From: Gentiana macrophylla
Taxonomy: Eukaryota; Streptophyta; Magnoliopsida; Gentianales; Gentianaceae
Length of the DNA: 64,000 nucleotides
Assembly: GCA_026214975.1 (NCBI GenBank)
Contig: JAOBSW010000731.1
Location: 29,122 to 93,121 of the forward strand
Direction: 5' to 3'
The first letter of the stretch is position 1. Every line of letters starts with the position of its first letter. Positions 34,230 through 46,679 of the stretch are shown piece after piece. A program made the translations under genes and the position numbers. Under the pieces are notes generated by a model. It saw only the letters and a list, made by a program, of their open reading frames with translations, was not told the DNA's origin and did not search any database.

Positions 34230-34705
34230 TGAGTGATTCCTGTTGCACTTAAGGCAAATGGGTGCTCGGTAGGTGGTTTACTTGCCGCGAGGGCCGTGGT
34301 CTTCTTGAAACTCGATGTGGTGCTCCTCGGTTATTACCCTGCCTGCTCCAAAGCTCCTCTTATTCCCAACAATCACGGTGGCCTTCTTCACGAAGGTCTC
34401 AACTTCCAAAGCTTTATTCAACAACTCCGCCATGTTCTTAGCCGTGAAACCTAACATGCCAGACTGTATATGATATGCTAACCCTTCTTTGTATAGGGCC
34501 ATCTTCCTCTCTTCTACCTTCATTAGCTCAGGGTAGAATCTTCCCAACTCGTTCAACTTGTTGGTGTACTGTGAAACTGTAATAGTTAAACCCTGCTTAT
34601 GCTTTAAGAACTGGCTTGCCATGTCTGCCTGCACTGTAGCCGGGAAGTACTCATTGTAAAACATGGTCTTGAAACCTTCCCAATCTGTCACCTTACCATT
34701 ACTAC
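34230..34705 (-). pseudogene. Unit X gag C-terminal half
   Basis: Frame 34691-34278: WEGFKTMFYNEYFPATVQADMASQFLKHKQ and LTITVSQYTNKLNELGRFYPEL, the Ty3/gypsy gag domain, then a basic segment. The zinc knuckle region (near 34190-34170) keeps the second Cys that unit Y lost, but the first Cys codon is TGA. The N-terminal half lies at 37776-38527, beyond the inserted element. Confidence 0.85.
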
Positions 34706-35253
34706 TGATGCGATACGATCCCAGGAGATCGACGAAAGGATCAATACGAGCTGAAAAAACCCTAACCTAACTGGGCAGCAGTCTAGGAAGAGGGCCAAGA
34801 ACAACTCAACGCTTTGCTCAAGAACGCTGAGAAGCTCTTGAAAGGGGGTGCAATCTCTACGACAAAGAGATCACTCGCTCGCAAGCGATGTTCTTGATCA
34901 ATCACAGACCAAGGGAAAAGAGAAAACTCTCAATTTGATTATAATAGATTCATCATTGGTTTTCCATATAAAATTACAAGGAATGCCTTTATATAGGCTA
35001 CAAAATAAATGACTAACCAACTCCTAAGCAATGTGGGATAAATTACATAGTAATTTTCGCCACTTTATTTTGTAACAATCCTAACTGAACCCTAATAAGC
35101 CCAAACGGCTATTATTTGCTAAAAATAAACACCTGGCCCAATATACTAACATATGGACAACTTTTGACACGGGCCTAAGGCCGTTTTATTCATTAAAACA
35201 CTAAAAACTAAAATAAACAAAACAAATAAAATGTCTCGGGACGGATCACATCA
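34706..35253 (-). repeat. 3' LTR of PR-only element copy A
   Basis: On the minus strand TGATGTGATCCG to CGTATCGCATCA. TATA-like CCTATATAAAGG at minus 34997-34986. Very similar to 37228-37775. Confidence 0.93.
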
Positions 35254-36490
35254 TTCCCTCCCGGTTGGAAAAGATTCGTCCTCGAATCAATAGGACGTCA
35301 TAGAAGTCAGCATCAGAAACCAATCCCGAACAACCCACAAAAAACATCAATGCTATGCCGGGATCAAATATACGACGAAGTGAAAACCTCAAATCAACCT
35401 GATGCGAAAAGGACGATGTGTGCTGCAACAATGAGATAGAAGAACAGAATTGTGGCCTGACAAAACTGTGGACGAAACATGGTGTGGCAGCAATATAACT
35501 AGAGCAATGCAATATCGGAGCCGCATCAACACATGCAGCAAAAGGATCAACAAAATGATGCGCCGGCTACCCACCAAGAGCCACCTGGGAAAGATCAACT
35601 AAAGGAACAAGGGCTGCCTTGGACGTATCCAAGTGGCTAGTCTCCACCTCATATGGAAGATCATCTTGGACCTGCAAAGATAAGTCAAAAACCTAAGCTG
35701 GTGTCCCAAGAACTTCCTCATGATCAACAACACTCTCAACATGACCATCAACAAAGGCCTCATCAACGTGAACTATCTTATCCACAACTAATTCCTCATC
35801 ACTCTTCACTACTTCTTCCACAATCTCATTCTCCTCGGTGATTGCATCTGCCACCATAGACTCTTGGATTACCTTCTTTTGAATGCTAACACTCTCTTCG
35901 TTGTTTGCTTCAACCAAGGCTTTTTCACTTTCTGATTCACGTTTCAAACGAGCTTCCTCATGTGCGGCTGCCAGTTTGAGTTGATCTTTGTGGGCATCTT
36001 CGGGGGATAAGGAACGGAGTGTAAGTCCCATCCTCTTATGGCGCAAGGTGTAGCTATTCAAATACCCATCATACGTAACCCTCCTATCATATTTCCACGG
36101 TCTCCCAAGTATGATATGACAAGCATGCATAGGGACTACATCACATAAAACTTCATCATCGAGCCTACCAAGATTAAAAGATATTAAGGGCTGTTTGGTA
36201 ACTCGTGACTTGACCAACATCACCGAGTCCTTGCAACGTATATGGTTGAGGATGAGGTGTCGTAGGAATAGCTAAATCGAGACAAAACCAAGACTTATGA
36301 CATTGGCACGACTTCCCGCATCAATTTTCATTAAGCAAACCTTCCCACTAACCAAAACACTCATGATGAAAACTATTTTCTCGGTGCAAATCATTCTCCA
36401 CGTTCACCACACTACTCAAGGTTTTCTTTACCACAAACATCTCTCCTTTCATTGATTCATACCCTCCAGGATGCCTTAGTTTCACAATTG
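35254..36490 (-). pseudogene. Protease-like ORF of copy A
   Basis: Open stretch 36223-35693 plus flanking shifted frames. It holds the second half of a retropepsin (CDVVPMHACHIILGRPWKYDRRVTYDG, the ILGRPW motif), then a highly charged acidic tail (EEARLKRESESEKALVE through VVEEVVKSDEELV). The first half with the active site is out of frame here; see 48531-49379 for the best copy. Ends upstream of the motif that overlaps the purine tract. Confidence 0.7.
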
Positions 36491-37227
36491 TTTTGACAAC
36501 AGAATTTCACATGTGTGAAAATGTTTACACCCTGGGTGTGAAACCCACGTATTTAAGCACCAAACGACTACGGATTTGGGAAAACTCAAAAGACCAAAGT
36601 TGTAGAACTGAGAGTTTTCTAAAGTATGTCAAATTTTCAGATTTTTGGAGATACGAAAGTCGCTCAAACAATCGTTTTTGAAACTCGGTGCAATCTGTCA
36701 ATGATTTTCAGATTGGTAGCAGTGTCTTACGGTGCCAATTACGACAAAACTACAGAGAATTTGGAAAAACTCAAAAGATAAAAGTTTTATATCAGAGTAT
36801 TTCCTATACGATCGACGCTTGACGGCTGCAGTTTTTCTGGACAGATTGTTCGGAGTAATCGGCGGTTTTAGGCAAGATTTATGTTGAATCTGGATTGGGT
36901 GTAAAGAGAGAAATTGTAGAACGAGATGTGTTGTATATGTGGTAAAATTGCAAGAATATTTCAGTTGTTTTGGTTAGGGAATGAACTGATACAAAAAACG
37001 GGATCTGGAAAATAATTAGGGTTCTTGGGATGAAGGTTTGAAGAATCTTCAAGTTTTCCGGGTAGGATGGATGAAGATTTGAAGATTTTGGATGTTCTTG
37101 GGAGAGGGTGGACGAAATTAATGAACAAAAAACAAGGAACTAATTTTTATTTTTTTTTTTGAATAAGAAAATTAAAGAAAATAAACGGGGATATTTGATA
37201 CCTTCGTCGTTGAGCTCCGATACCAAC

Positions 37228-37775
37228 TGATGCGATACGATCCCAGGAGATCGACGAAAGGATCAATACGAGCCGAAAAAACCCTAACCTAACTGGGCAG
37301 CAGTCTAGGAAGAGGGCCAAGAACAACTCAACGCTTTGCTCAAGAACGCTGATAAGCTCTTGAAAGGGGGTGCAATCTCTACGACAAAGAGATCACTCGC
37401 TCGCAAGCGATGTTCTTGATCAATCACAGACCAAGGGAAAAGAGAAAACTCTCAATTTCATTATAATAGATTCATCATTGGTTTTCCATATAAAATTACA
37501 AGGAATGCCTTTATATAGGCTACAAAATAAATGACTAACTAACTCCTAAGCAATGTGGGATAAATTACATAGTAATTTTCGCCACTTTATTTTGTAACAA
37601 TCCTAACTCAACCCTAATAAGCCCAAACGGCTATTATTTGCTAAAAATAAACACCTGGCCCAATATACTAACATATGGGCAACTTTTGACACGGGCCTAA
37701 GGCCTTTTTATTCATTAAAACACTGAAAACTAAAATAAACAAAACAAATAAAATGTCTCGGGACGGATCACATCA
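37228..37775 (-). repeat. 5' LTR of PR-only element copy A
   Basis: 548 bp, same ends as 34706-35253, next to the PBS at 37226-37212 (minus). Confidence 0.93.
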
Positions 37776-38527
37776 ACTACTCTGTATCGCATCAATCCAA
37801 GCTTCAGCTGCACCCAAAAGAAAACTGACCGCCAACTGTGCCATCTCAGTCTCAGGGACATGTATATTCCTACATGCCATCTCAAAACTTCTTATCCAAT
37901 CCTCGGCCTTCGAGTGCTCAACATTTCCAAAGAAATCCTGGACCTTGTTCCTTCTCAACCTGGTATACCAGTCAACTGGTGGTGCTTGCTCGAAAACCAG
38001 TCTAACTGGTGGTTGCTGTGGATAAACTGGAGGGTACGCATACGGCACTTTTGGTGATCTGGGGGTTCTTTGGAAACCGTTGGGTGGGTAGCCAAAACCT
38101 TCTTTGAAAGTCGAGGCGGGGTGACGGTGGTCTTTGTGGGGCGTGGAGTAGGACCTACCGGAGGTGGATAGGGGATCTGTTGTTGCTTTCTTTGGAACAC
38201 AAAGGGTGAGGTGTGGCTCTTTGGTGGAGGGTAAAAGATTTGCGGTGTGGAGGGTAGCTCATGGCGGTGGTATCGAACTTACTTGGAACCTCACCGACCA
38301 GAGAAAATGGAACCGAACTTCCCACATGCCCTTGTGTGGGGTTCTTTGAGGTCGTGGTGGCGAATTCCGCTGAGAATCCGATGAGGGGGTTGCTGTATGT
38401 GGAGGTGGTGACAAACTCCGCTGAGGTGGATGACTTGGCCTCACAATCCTCCTCCTACGACTGGTGTTGGACTCTCCCGTCGAACTCCTGACGATTCTGC
38501 ACCGGCTCCAGTTCTCGTGAACACCAT
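37776..38527 (-). pseudogene. Unit X gag N-terminal half
   Basis: Start codon at 38527-38525 (MVFTRTGAGAESSG) with a proline-rich N-terminus in shifting frames, then an open stretch 38048-37773: PPVDWYTRLRRNKVQDFFGN, KAEDWIRSFEMACRNIHVPETEMAQLAVSFLLGAAEAWID, the start of the Ty3/gypsy gag domain. It is cut by copy A after AIQSS. Plus-strand ORFs over it (e.g. 38261-38491) are shadows. Confidence 0.8.
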
Positions 38528-38625
38528 CCTGATGATCAAAGAAAACCAGAACGTTACTAAAAGAGCTAGAGGAAACTTATCTTAAAAGAATAGAAGCCTA
38601 AAAGACGCTTTTCTCTGATAACAAC

Positions 38626-40898
38626 TGTAACGCCCCGTTCCCGGACACCGAGTCCTTATCCGGAAATCGAAACGTTCGGCACGCATAACATTAAATAAAT
38701 AACATTACACGTAAGCCTCTACTACATCATATCAAATAAAAGCAAACGGAAGCAAAAGACTCGGGTAATTTTTTCTCCAAACATTAAAGAATAGGAATCA
38801 CTAAAGGTAGAAAGAAAATGTAATGCTTATTACATTCAAAAGAAATCAACGAAATCCAGTGCTACTAAGATAACTATTACATCCAACTAATCCAAGTCTA
38901 TGAAACAGCATAAATGAAGGGAACAAAAATAAATAAGAGTCTTCAACTCCGGCGTCTTCAAACGTCGTCATCAAAGTCCTCCTCGAAATCATCACCAACC
39001 TGTTCGTCTTCTCTCCCCCAAACACATAAATAAACATGCATTTGAGGTAACTACAATGTACATAGTAAGAAGTAGAAGCTACAATTTAATTAAGGTTTGT
39101 TATTAATAGATTATCTTGATGAAAACGACTCAACCTAGGGTTCACTTCATGTCCATCAACATGTCATGACTATACGTTTCTACTTAGCTTATCTTTGTTG
39201 CGTCATTACTCAAGGACACTGCGCATGGCGTTCATCAGCCTGAAGATATTCTTGCTAACTAACGGTGATTAGCACCGGTTAGCTCCGGGGTCTCCCCGGT
39301 ATGCGTATACGTCCGATGGATTTCCTCCACTACCCTTCAGCCGTTTAAGGCCAGCAGTGTTGTCCACCTTTTATGAACGTATCACATCGCCGATATGGAA
39401 TAGTGCCTAACCGAGAATAGATGATGCTTTATCTTTTACTACATATATGTAAATATCGATATGAATTAACTTGCCATCCCTAGTGTTTTCAAGTAAGCTC
39501 CCTCACATCTCCTACTCTCGTACCTAGACCACTAGACACGGACAAGTCCTAGCAAATACTCAGGCATTGATGAACTCTAGTTCACCAAAGCACAAGCCCT
39601 TTCATGCCCTTCCGACGGATCCGAACTTCAACTCCCTTTAAGAGTACATTCGGTGTTTTAACTGAACGCATCAGAAGTACAATCGAAGCTAGTTCATTTT
39701 TAATTAATCTTAATACATCATAATTAAAAGCTCAAACCAATAAATAACATAACATTGAAGCCTGAACTATACTGAATCGATTAAGATCAATAAAACAAGG
39801 TAAACCGATCAAACACCCGTCGAAACCCTAAGCGCTCGTTTAAACCCTATTGGACGCCCGTCCAACCCTATGGACGCGTCCGTGCTCGGGATGGACGTCC
39901 GTCACTATAATCTGGGCGCCCGTCCACCTAAAAACGCTACAACCTGTATGTAAAATCACTCCAAAAACGCCCGTCCGCTTAAGGCAAACGCCCGTTTGAG
40001 TTTCCAAGCTTTCAGACGCCCGTCCGCTTATGCAGAAGCCCGTCCACCTGCGTTTTTCCCAAAACCCCAAATCTTCAAACTCGATTTCTAATCCGTTTTA
40101 ACACAAACAAGAAAGCAACTTTAACATGAGATAAAACGCCTAAACGCATATCTAACCGTATCATAGCATCTAGGATCATTAACCAATGAAAAAGATACAT
40201 CTTTCTTGCACCAAAACATCTTAAATCTTTATCTAACAACTCTCCAGCATAATTAGATTGTAGGAAGAGCTTCTTACTTGTTTAACAAAGAAACCAACGA
40301 CAAAAGCTCAATAAAAGCAAGCAACAAAAGCAGTCTCTCTCTCTCAAGAAGAAACATGTGTGATAAATCCAAACCTTGATTAGATTTTATCACACGCTTC
40401 TTAAACGAGAAACTACGAAAAAGATATGAGTTTGAACCCATCAAACTCGACAAAAGAGCAGATTATTGGGCATAAAATTACCTTACAAAAACTTCAACTT
40501 TGGTGTTGAATCAACGCTCTTCTCACGACGATTCCGGCACACCACTCTGATCTGAAAACGATTGAGAATTGACTCAGAACCGATGAGAAATCCTTCAGCC
40601 CAAAGTTATGCTCACACACGCATAAAAAAGAATATGCGGCTGCCCCCCTTTTTGTGAATAAAGATCTAGGTTATGAGATTAATGTGTATAATAGATCCCT
40701 TATATAGTTAATCCCAATTAAATCCTTTTTTTCTATTATAAAATCAGAAAATCTCTTTTATTATATACATAATTATCTTAAAAATTATATATATAAATAT
40801 CCAATTATTTAAACTCCAAATAAAAGCAAATCGAACCCAATATTTCGTTTTTTCGCAAAAAAGACACGTCGCCTCTTTCCGAAAATCGGAATATTACA
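38626..40898 (-). repeat. Tekay LTR 2 (shared middle LTR)
   Basis: 2273 bp. It serves as 5' LTR of unit X and 3' LTR of unit Y. GACGCCCGTC-type cluster at 39818-40052. The sequence to its left on the plus strand, read on the minus strand as GTTGTTATCAGAGA (38625-38612), is a weak initiator tRNA-Met PBS. Confidence 0.93.
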
Positions 40899-40933
40899 TT
40901 CTTCCCCCCTTAAAGGAGTTTCGTCCTCGAAAC

Positions 40934-41989
40934 TTAGAACATACCTGGTAAGTCCATAAAATCTGGGAACTCACTGATCATATCATCCTCGACTTCCAAC
41001 GTAGCTTCTTCTGGTGAATGATTACTCCATTGCACCAAAATCAAGGGAATCATTCTTCTCTTAACCATCTTTTCCTTCCGGTCCAAAATCCTGATCGGTT
41101 TCTCATTATACGAAAGGTTATCTTGTAGGATCTCCGGATCAACCGTAGTCTCAACATCCGTCTTGGTCAAACACATTTTCAACATCGATACGTGAAACAC
41201 GTTGTGGACTCTTGACATGGATTCTGGTAGCTCAAGCTTATAAGCCAACGGTCCAATTCTTTCCAGAATTTCAAAAGGTCCAACATACCTCGGACTCAGC
41301 TTTCCCTTTTGTCCAAAGCGTTTCACCCCCTTCATTGGTGAAGCTCGTAGATACAATATTTCACCAACTTCAAACTCTAAGGGCCTTCTTCTAACATCTG
41401 CCCAACTCTTCTGTCTATCTTGAGCCGCCTTTAGATTCTTCTTGACCAGCTGAACCCTTTCTTTAGCTTGCTCAACCAAATCCGGCCTGGTGATTTGTCT
41501 TTCCCCGACTTCAACCCAAAACAGCGGCGTTCTACATCTTCTTCCATACAAGGCTTCAAACGGTGGCATGCCTATACTTGCATGGTAACTGTTGTTGTAA
41601 GCAAACTCCGATACCGGTAGGTAATCATCCCATGATCCACCTACTTCCAAAACACAAGCTCTCAACATATCTTCAAGTGTTTGGATGGTTCTCTCAGATT
41701 GTCCGTCTGTCTGAGGACGAAAGGCCATACTCAAATCCAACTTGGTTCCGAAAGCTGTTTGTAAACTTTTCCAAAACCGACTGACGAACCTTGGATCACG
41801 ATCCGAAACTATCGAGATAGGTACTCCGTGTAACTTCACTATATTATCCAAGTATAGTGTCGTCATCTTCTTTAAAGGCATATCAACCTTATATGGTAAG
41901 AAATGAGCGGATTTGGTCAATCTATCCACAATCACCCAAATCGCATCATGTCCGCCTCTTGTCTTAGGTAAACCGGTGATGAAATCCAT
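40934..41989 (-). pseudogene. Unit Y integrase core, GPY/F module and chromodomain
   Basis: A 351-aa open frame. Integrase catalytic residues D2 (MDFITGLP), D63 (IVSDRDPRF) and E99 (DGQSER), the DX35E spacing. GPY/F module near residues 215-240 (SPRYVGPFEILERIGPLAYKLELP). The C-terminal about 55 residues (KPIRILDRKEKMVKRRMIPLILVQW..NHSPEEATLEVEDDM) are a chromodomain, which in chromoviruses guides insertion to marked chromatin. The conserved Trp of the EATWE motif is Leu here (Trp is kept in unit X). The zinc-binding domain upstream is broken, so it is listed as a pseudogene. Confidence 0.9.
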
Positions 41990-42654
41990 CGTGATCTTAT
42001 CCCATTTCCATTCGGGATATCCAATGGCTTAAGCATTCTCTTGGTCTTCTATGCTCGCCTTCACCTTCCGACAAGTGTCACATTCGCAACGAACTTGGCT
42101 ATCTCGCTTTTATCGAAGGCCACCAAAACTTTTCCTTCAAGTCTCTGTACATTTTAGTAGCTCCCGGATGGATCGCAAAAGCAATCCTATGTGCCTCCTC
42201 CATGGCTCTCTGTCTCAAGTCAGCAATATTAGGCACACATGAGGCGATCCCCGATACCAAAGATTTCCATTCTTATCTAACACATATCCCACTTTGTAGG
42301 CTTTTCTCTTGCAACTCGCTTCAAATCAACTAAAATCGGATCTTCATCTTGCTTTTCCCGAATATCATCCATCAACTCAGACCTTGCTAACAACGATTGC
42401 CACAAAGCGCCGGTCTTCAATCTGATCAAAACTTCGGATTTGCAGCCCGTCTAGCCTTTACGCCACAACTTCAATACTTGAAACCGCAAATCCGGTTTTT
42501 CGCTCAAAGCATCCGCTACCGCATTCGCTTTACCGGATGGTAATGTATCACCAAATCATAATCCTTTACGAACTCTAGCCATCTCTCTGTCTCATATTCG
42601 ATTCTCTTGGGTAAAGAAATACTTCAAACTCTTGTGATTGGTGAAGATCCGGCC
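41990..42654 (-). pseudogene. Unit Y RNase H end and integrase zinc domain, shattered
   Basis: Sequence between the RT-RNase H frame and the integrase core. Short pieces in all three frames can be read as RNase H end and the integrase HHCC region, with many 1-2 base shifts. The density of small indels here is higher than in the flanking frames. Confidence 0.6.
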
Positions 42655-43968
42655 TTAACTCCATACGTGTAGTGCCTCCAAATCTTCAAGGCAAACACAA
42701 CCATTTGCTAACTCCAAGTCGTGGGTTGGGTAATTCTTCTCATGCACCTTCAACTGTCGGGATGCATAAGCAATTACCTTCCCTCCCTGCATCAACACAC
42801 AACCTAAACCTTGTCCCGAAGCATCCGTGTAAACGTCATAATTATCAAAGATCTCCGGAACCGCCAAAACCGGGGTTGTAGTCAACCTCTTCTTCAACAT
42901 CTGAAAAGCCTCTTCACACTCACTGGTCCACTCAAACTTCACATTCTTCTGAGTGAGCCGGGTAAGTGGTGTAGCTATCCTTGAGAAATCTTGAACGAAC
43001 TTGCTATAATAGCCAGCCAAACCAAGGAAACTTCTAACCTCTGAAACTGTAGTCGGTCTGGACCACTTCTCAACTGCTTCAACTTTTGCCGGATCAACCT
43101 TAATGCCATCTCTAGAAATGACATGACCCATGAAACTCACTTGATTCAACCAAAAGTCACACTTGGAAAACTTAGCATACAGCTGATTCTTCTTCAAAGT
43201 CTCCAACACTATCCTTAAGTGTTCTTCATGTTCTTTCTCATCCTTGGAGTATACTAGGATGTCATCTATGAACACTATCACAAACTCGTCCAAGTATGGC
43301 ATGAAAACACGCTGCATTAAATCCATAAATGCAGATGGAGCATTAGTGAGTCCAAAAGGCATGACTAAGAACTCGTAATGTCCATACCTCATACTGAAAG
43401 CCGTCTTCGGTATATCTACTACCTTGATCTTCAACTGATGATAACCCGACCTAAGATCAATCTTGGAAAACACTCTCTTGCCTTGCAACTGGTTAAACAA
43501 AGCATCAATCCTTGGCAAAGGGTACTTATTCTTGATGGTTAGATTGTTCAACGCTCTGTAGTCTATGCACATCCTCATGCTACCATCTTTCTTCTTAACA
43601 AACAACACTGGGGCTCCCCAAGGTGAAGTACTAGGCTGAATTATATTCCTCTCGAGCATGTCCTTAAGCTGAGCTTTCAACTCTTTCAACTCAGCCGGCG
43701 CCATTCTATAAGGTGCCTTGGCTTGGCCTGGTGTCGCCCCTGGTATCAACTTGATCTCAAATTCGATCTCTCTATCCGGCATGTTCCCTAGTAACTCTTC
43801 CGGAAACACTTCAGGATATTCCTTGACTACAGGGGTCTCCCTTAACTCGGGCTTCGCTTGTTCCACATCCACTGCGTACAACAAGTAGCCTTCACAGCCT
43901 TTCTGACAAGCTCTTATAGCCTTAACCTCTGAAATTATCGGATGTCGATTCTTGCTAGGCTTGTACAC
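42655..43968 (-). pseudogene. Unit Y reverse transcriptase and RNase H
   Basis: A 437-aa frame. RT blocks: [38 protein letters not shown] (first catalytic Asp), [19 protein letters not shown], and [22 protein letters not shown] (catalytic DD). Then the linker [17 protein letters not shown] and RNase H from [18 protein letters not shown] to [10 protein letters not shown], after which the frame is lost. The RT active site is intact, and the sequence is close to the Tekay/Del type. It overlaps the gag-PR frame by 14 nt in another frame. The shift coincides with a CAG reduced to CG relative to unit X. Confidence 0.9.
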
Positions 43969-44996
43969 ATTGCCTTGATAAGTCTTGTCGATTTCCTGGT
44001 ACCTTAAAGATCACTTTCTTTCCTCGGCAATCTAGATGGACGAAGTTCTCGGATAGCCAATCCATTCCAAGGATCACATCAAAATCCGAAAAGTCTAAAA
44101 CCGTGAAGTCGCTTTTGCATCGATAAGATCCAACTTGGACTTCCACTTGTGGTATCATCCTAGTTACTTTCGTTACCTTTCCTAATGGTGTGGTTATCTC
44201 CAATGTATTCCTTAAAGGTTCCAAAGGTAGACTCAACTTATTAGCTACTCTAGTCGACACGAAAGTATTAGACGCTCCCGTATCGAACAAAGCTCTGACC
44301 ATAAGATTATTTAACATTATCATACCTGATATAACGTCATCCTCAGGTTCTGCCTCTCTAGCATCAGCTGCAAAAACACGAACTGGGCGACTTGGACCGC
44401 TTCTACCACTTCCTTGCTTCTGGTTACTCGTAGGACCCTTGGTCGGACAGCTCTTAGCAAAGTGTCCCGTTTCTCCGAAAAGATAGCATCCGTTTGAATG
44501 AACTCGGCATTCACCTGAGTGATTCCTGTTGCACTTAGGGCAAATGGGTGCTCCGGTAGGTGGTTTACTTGCTGCAGGGGCCGTGGTCTTCTTGAAACTC
44601 TGATGTGGTGCTCCTCGGTTATTACCCTGGCTCGTTCCAAAGCTCCTCTTATTCCCAACAATCACGGTGGCCTTCTTCCTGAAGGTCTCAACTTCCAACG
44701 CTTTATTCAACAACTCCGCCATGTTCTTAGCCGTGAAACCTAACATGCCAGACTGTATATGATATGCTAACCCTTCTTTGTATAGGGCCATCTTCCTCTC
44801 TTCTACCTTCATTAGCTCAGGGTAGAATCTTCCCAACTCGTTCAACTTGTTGGTGTACTGTGAAACTGTCATAGTTAAACCCTGCTTATGCTTTAAGAAC
44901 TGGCTTGCCATGTCTCGCCTGCATGTAGTAGCGGGAAGTACTCATTGTAAAACATGGTCTTGAAACCTTCCCAATCTGTCACCTTAACATTACTAC
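43955..44996 (-). pseudogene. Unit Y gag C-terminal half and protease
   Basis: A 318-aa frame (44911-43955): gag domain (MASQFLKHKQGLTMTVSQY), basic linker, zinc knuckle region CPKCNRNHSGEC...CYLFGETGHFAKSC with Phe where the second Cys should be, then retropepsin VRALFDTGASNTFVS and FDVILGMDWLSENFVHLD. The protease active site DTG is intact. The N-terminal half of gag lies at 50690-51435, across the inserted tandem B. Confidence 0.88.
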
Positions 44997-45536
44997 TGAT
45001 GCGATACGATCCCAGGAGATCGACGAAAGGATCAATACGAGCCGAAAAAACCCTAACCTAACTGGGCAGCAGTCTAGGAAGAGGGCCAAGAACAACTCAA
45101 CGCTTTGCTCAAGAACGCTGAGAAGCTCTTGAAAGGGGGTGCAATCTCTACGACAAAGAGATCACTCGCTCGGAAGCGATGTTCTTGATCAATCACAGAC
45201 CAAGGGAAAAGAGAAAACTCTCAATTTGATTATAATAGATTCATCATTGGTTTTCCATATAAAATTACAAGGAATGTCTTTATATAGGCTACAAAATAAA
45301 TGACTAACCAACTCCTAAGCAATGTGGGATAAATTACATAGTAATTTTCGCCACTATATTTTGTAACAATCCTAACTCAACCCTAATAAGCCCAAACGGC
45401 TATTATTTGCTAAAAATAAACACCTGGCCTTATATACTAACATATGGGCAACTTTTGACACGGGCCTAAGGCCGTTTTATTCATTAAAACACTGAAAACT
45501 AAAATAAACAAAACAAATAAAATGTCTCGGGACGGA

Positions 45537-46421
45537 TCACATCATTCCCTCCCGGTTGGAAAAGATTCGTCCTCGAATCAATAGGATGTCATAGAAGTCA
45601 GCATCAGATACCAATCCTGAACAACCCACAAAAAACATCAATGCTATGCCGGGATCAAATATACGACGAAGTGAAAACCTCAAATCAACCTGATGCGAAA
45701 AGGACGATGTGTGCTGCAACAATGAGATAGAAGAACAGAATTGTGGCCTGGCAAAACTGTGGACGAAACATGGTGTGGTAGCAATATAACTAGAGCAATG
45801 CAATATCGGAGCCGCATCAACACATGCAGCAAAAGGATCAACAAAATGATGCGCCGGCTTCCCACCAAGAGCCACCTGGGAAAGATCAACTAAAGGAACT
45901 AGGGCTGCCTTGGACGTATCCAAGTGGCTAGTCTCCACCTCATATGGAAGATCATCTTGGACCTGCAAAGATAAGTCAAAAACCTCGGCTGGTGTACCAA
46001 GAACTTCCTCATGATCAACAACACTCTCAACATGACCATCAACAAAGGCCTCATCAACGTGAACTATCTTATCCATAACTAATTCCTCATCACTCTCCAC
46101 TACTTCTTCCACAATCTCATTCTCCTCGGTGATTGCATCTGCCACCATAGACTCTTGGATTACCTTCTTTTGAATGCTAACACTCTCTTCATTGTTTGCT
46201 TCAACCAAGGCTTTTTCACTTTCGGATTCACGTTTCAAACGAGCTTCCTCATGTGCGGCTGCCAGTTTGAGTTGATCTTTGTGGGCATCTTCGGGGGATA
46301 AGGAACGGAGTGTAAGTCTCATCCTCTTATGGCGCAAGGTGTAGCGATTCAAATACCCATCATACGTAACCCTCCTATCATATTGCCACGGTCTCCCAAG
46401 TATGATATGACAAGCATGCAT
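45537..46421 (-). pseudogene. PR-like ORF of copy B1
   Basis: A 294-aa frame. It starts inside the retropepsin at MHACHIILGRPWQYDRRVTYDG, then the acidic helical tail (EESVSIQKKVIQESMV, ENEIVEEVVESDEELV), then a C-terminal part rich in S, F and H, ending LIRGRIFSNREGMM, which overlaps the purine tract and the first bases of the LTR. The active-site half lies upstream in another frame; the shift is at 46493, where CTG appears to have become CG. Confidence 0.72.
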
Positions 46422-46679
46422 AGGGACTACATCACATAAAACTTCATCATCGAGCCTACCAAGATTAAAAGATATTAAGGCCTGTTTGGTAACTCGACTT
46501 GACCAACATCACCGAGTCCTTACAGCGTATATGGTTGAGGATGAGGTGTCGTAGGAATAGCTAAATCGGATACAAAACAAAGCACTTATGACATTGGCAC
46601 ACGACTTCCCGCATCAATTTTCATTAAGCAAACCTTCCCACTAACCAAAACCTCGTATGAAAACTATTTTCTCGGTGCA

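Larger units (their letters stand above)
34706..37775 (-). mobile_element. PR-only non-autonomous LTR element, copy A
   Basis: LTRs 34706-35253 and 37228-37775 (548 bp each). Perfect target duplication ACTAC (34701-34705 and 37776-37780), within unit X gag. PBS TTGGTATCGGAGCTC on the minus strand at 37226-37212, initiator tRNA-Met type with one change. Purine tract AACCGGGAGGGAA next to the 3' LTR (35266-35254, minus). Only a protease-like ORF is present; gag, RT and integrase are absent. The leader (36490-37210) lacks 53 bp present in the other copies. Confidence 0.92.

Noticed and set aside
33286..34454. Plus-strand ORFs over unit X pol
   Set aside because: Antisense to the PR-integrase frame, which has clear family motifs; the same shadows appear over unit Y (41563, 44190, 44519).
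38164..38491. Plus-strand ORFs rich in G, V and W as a gene
   Set aside because: They are antisense shadows of the proline-rich gag N-terminus of unit X and recur over unit Y at 51117-51429.
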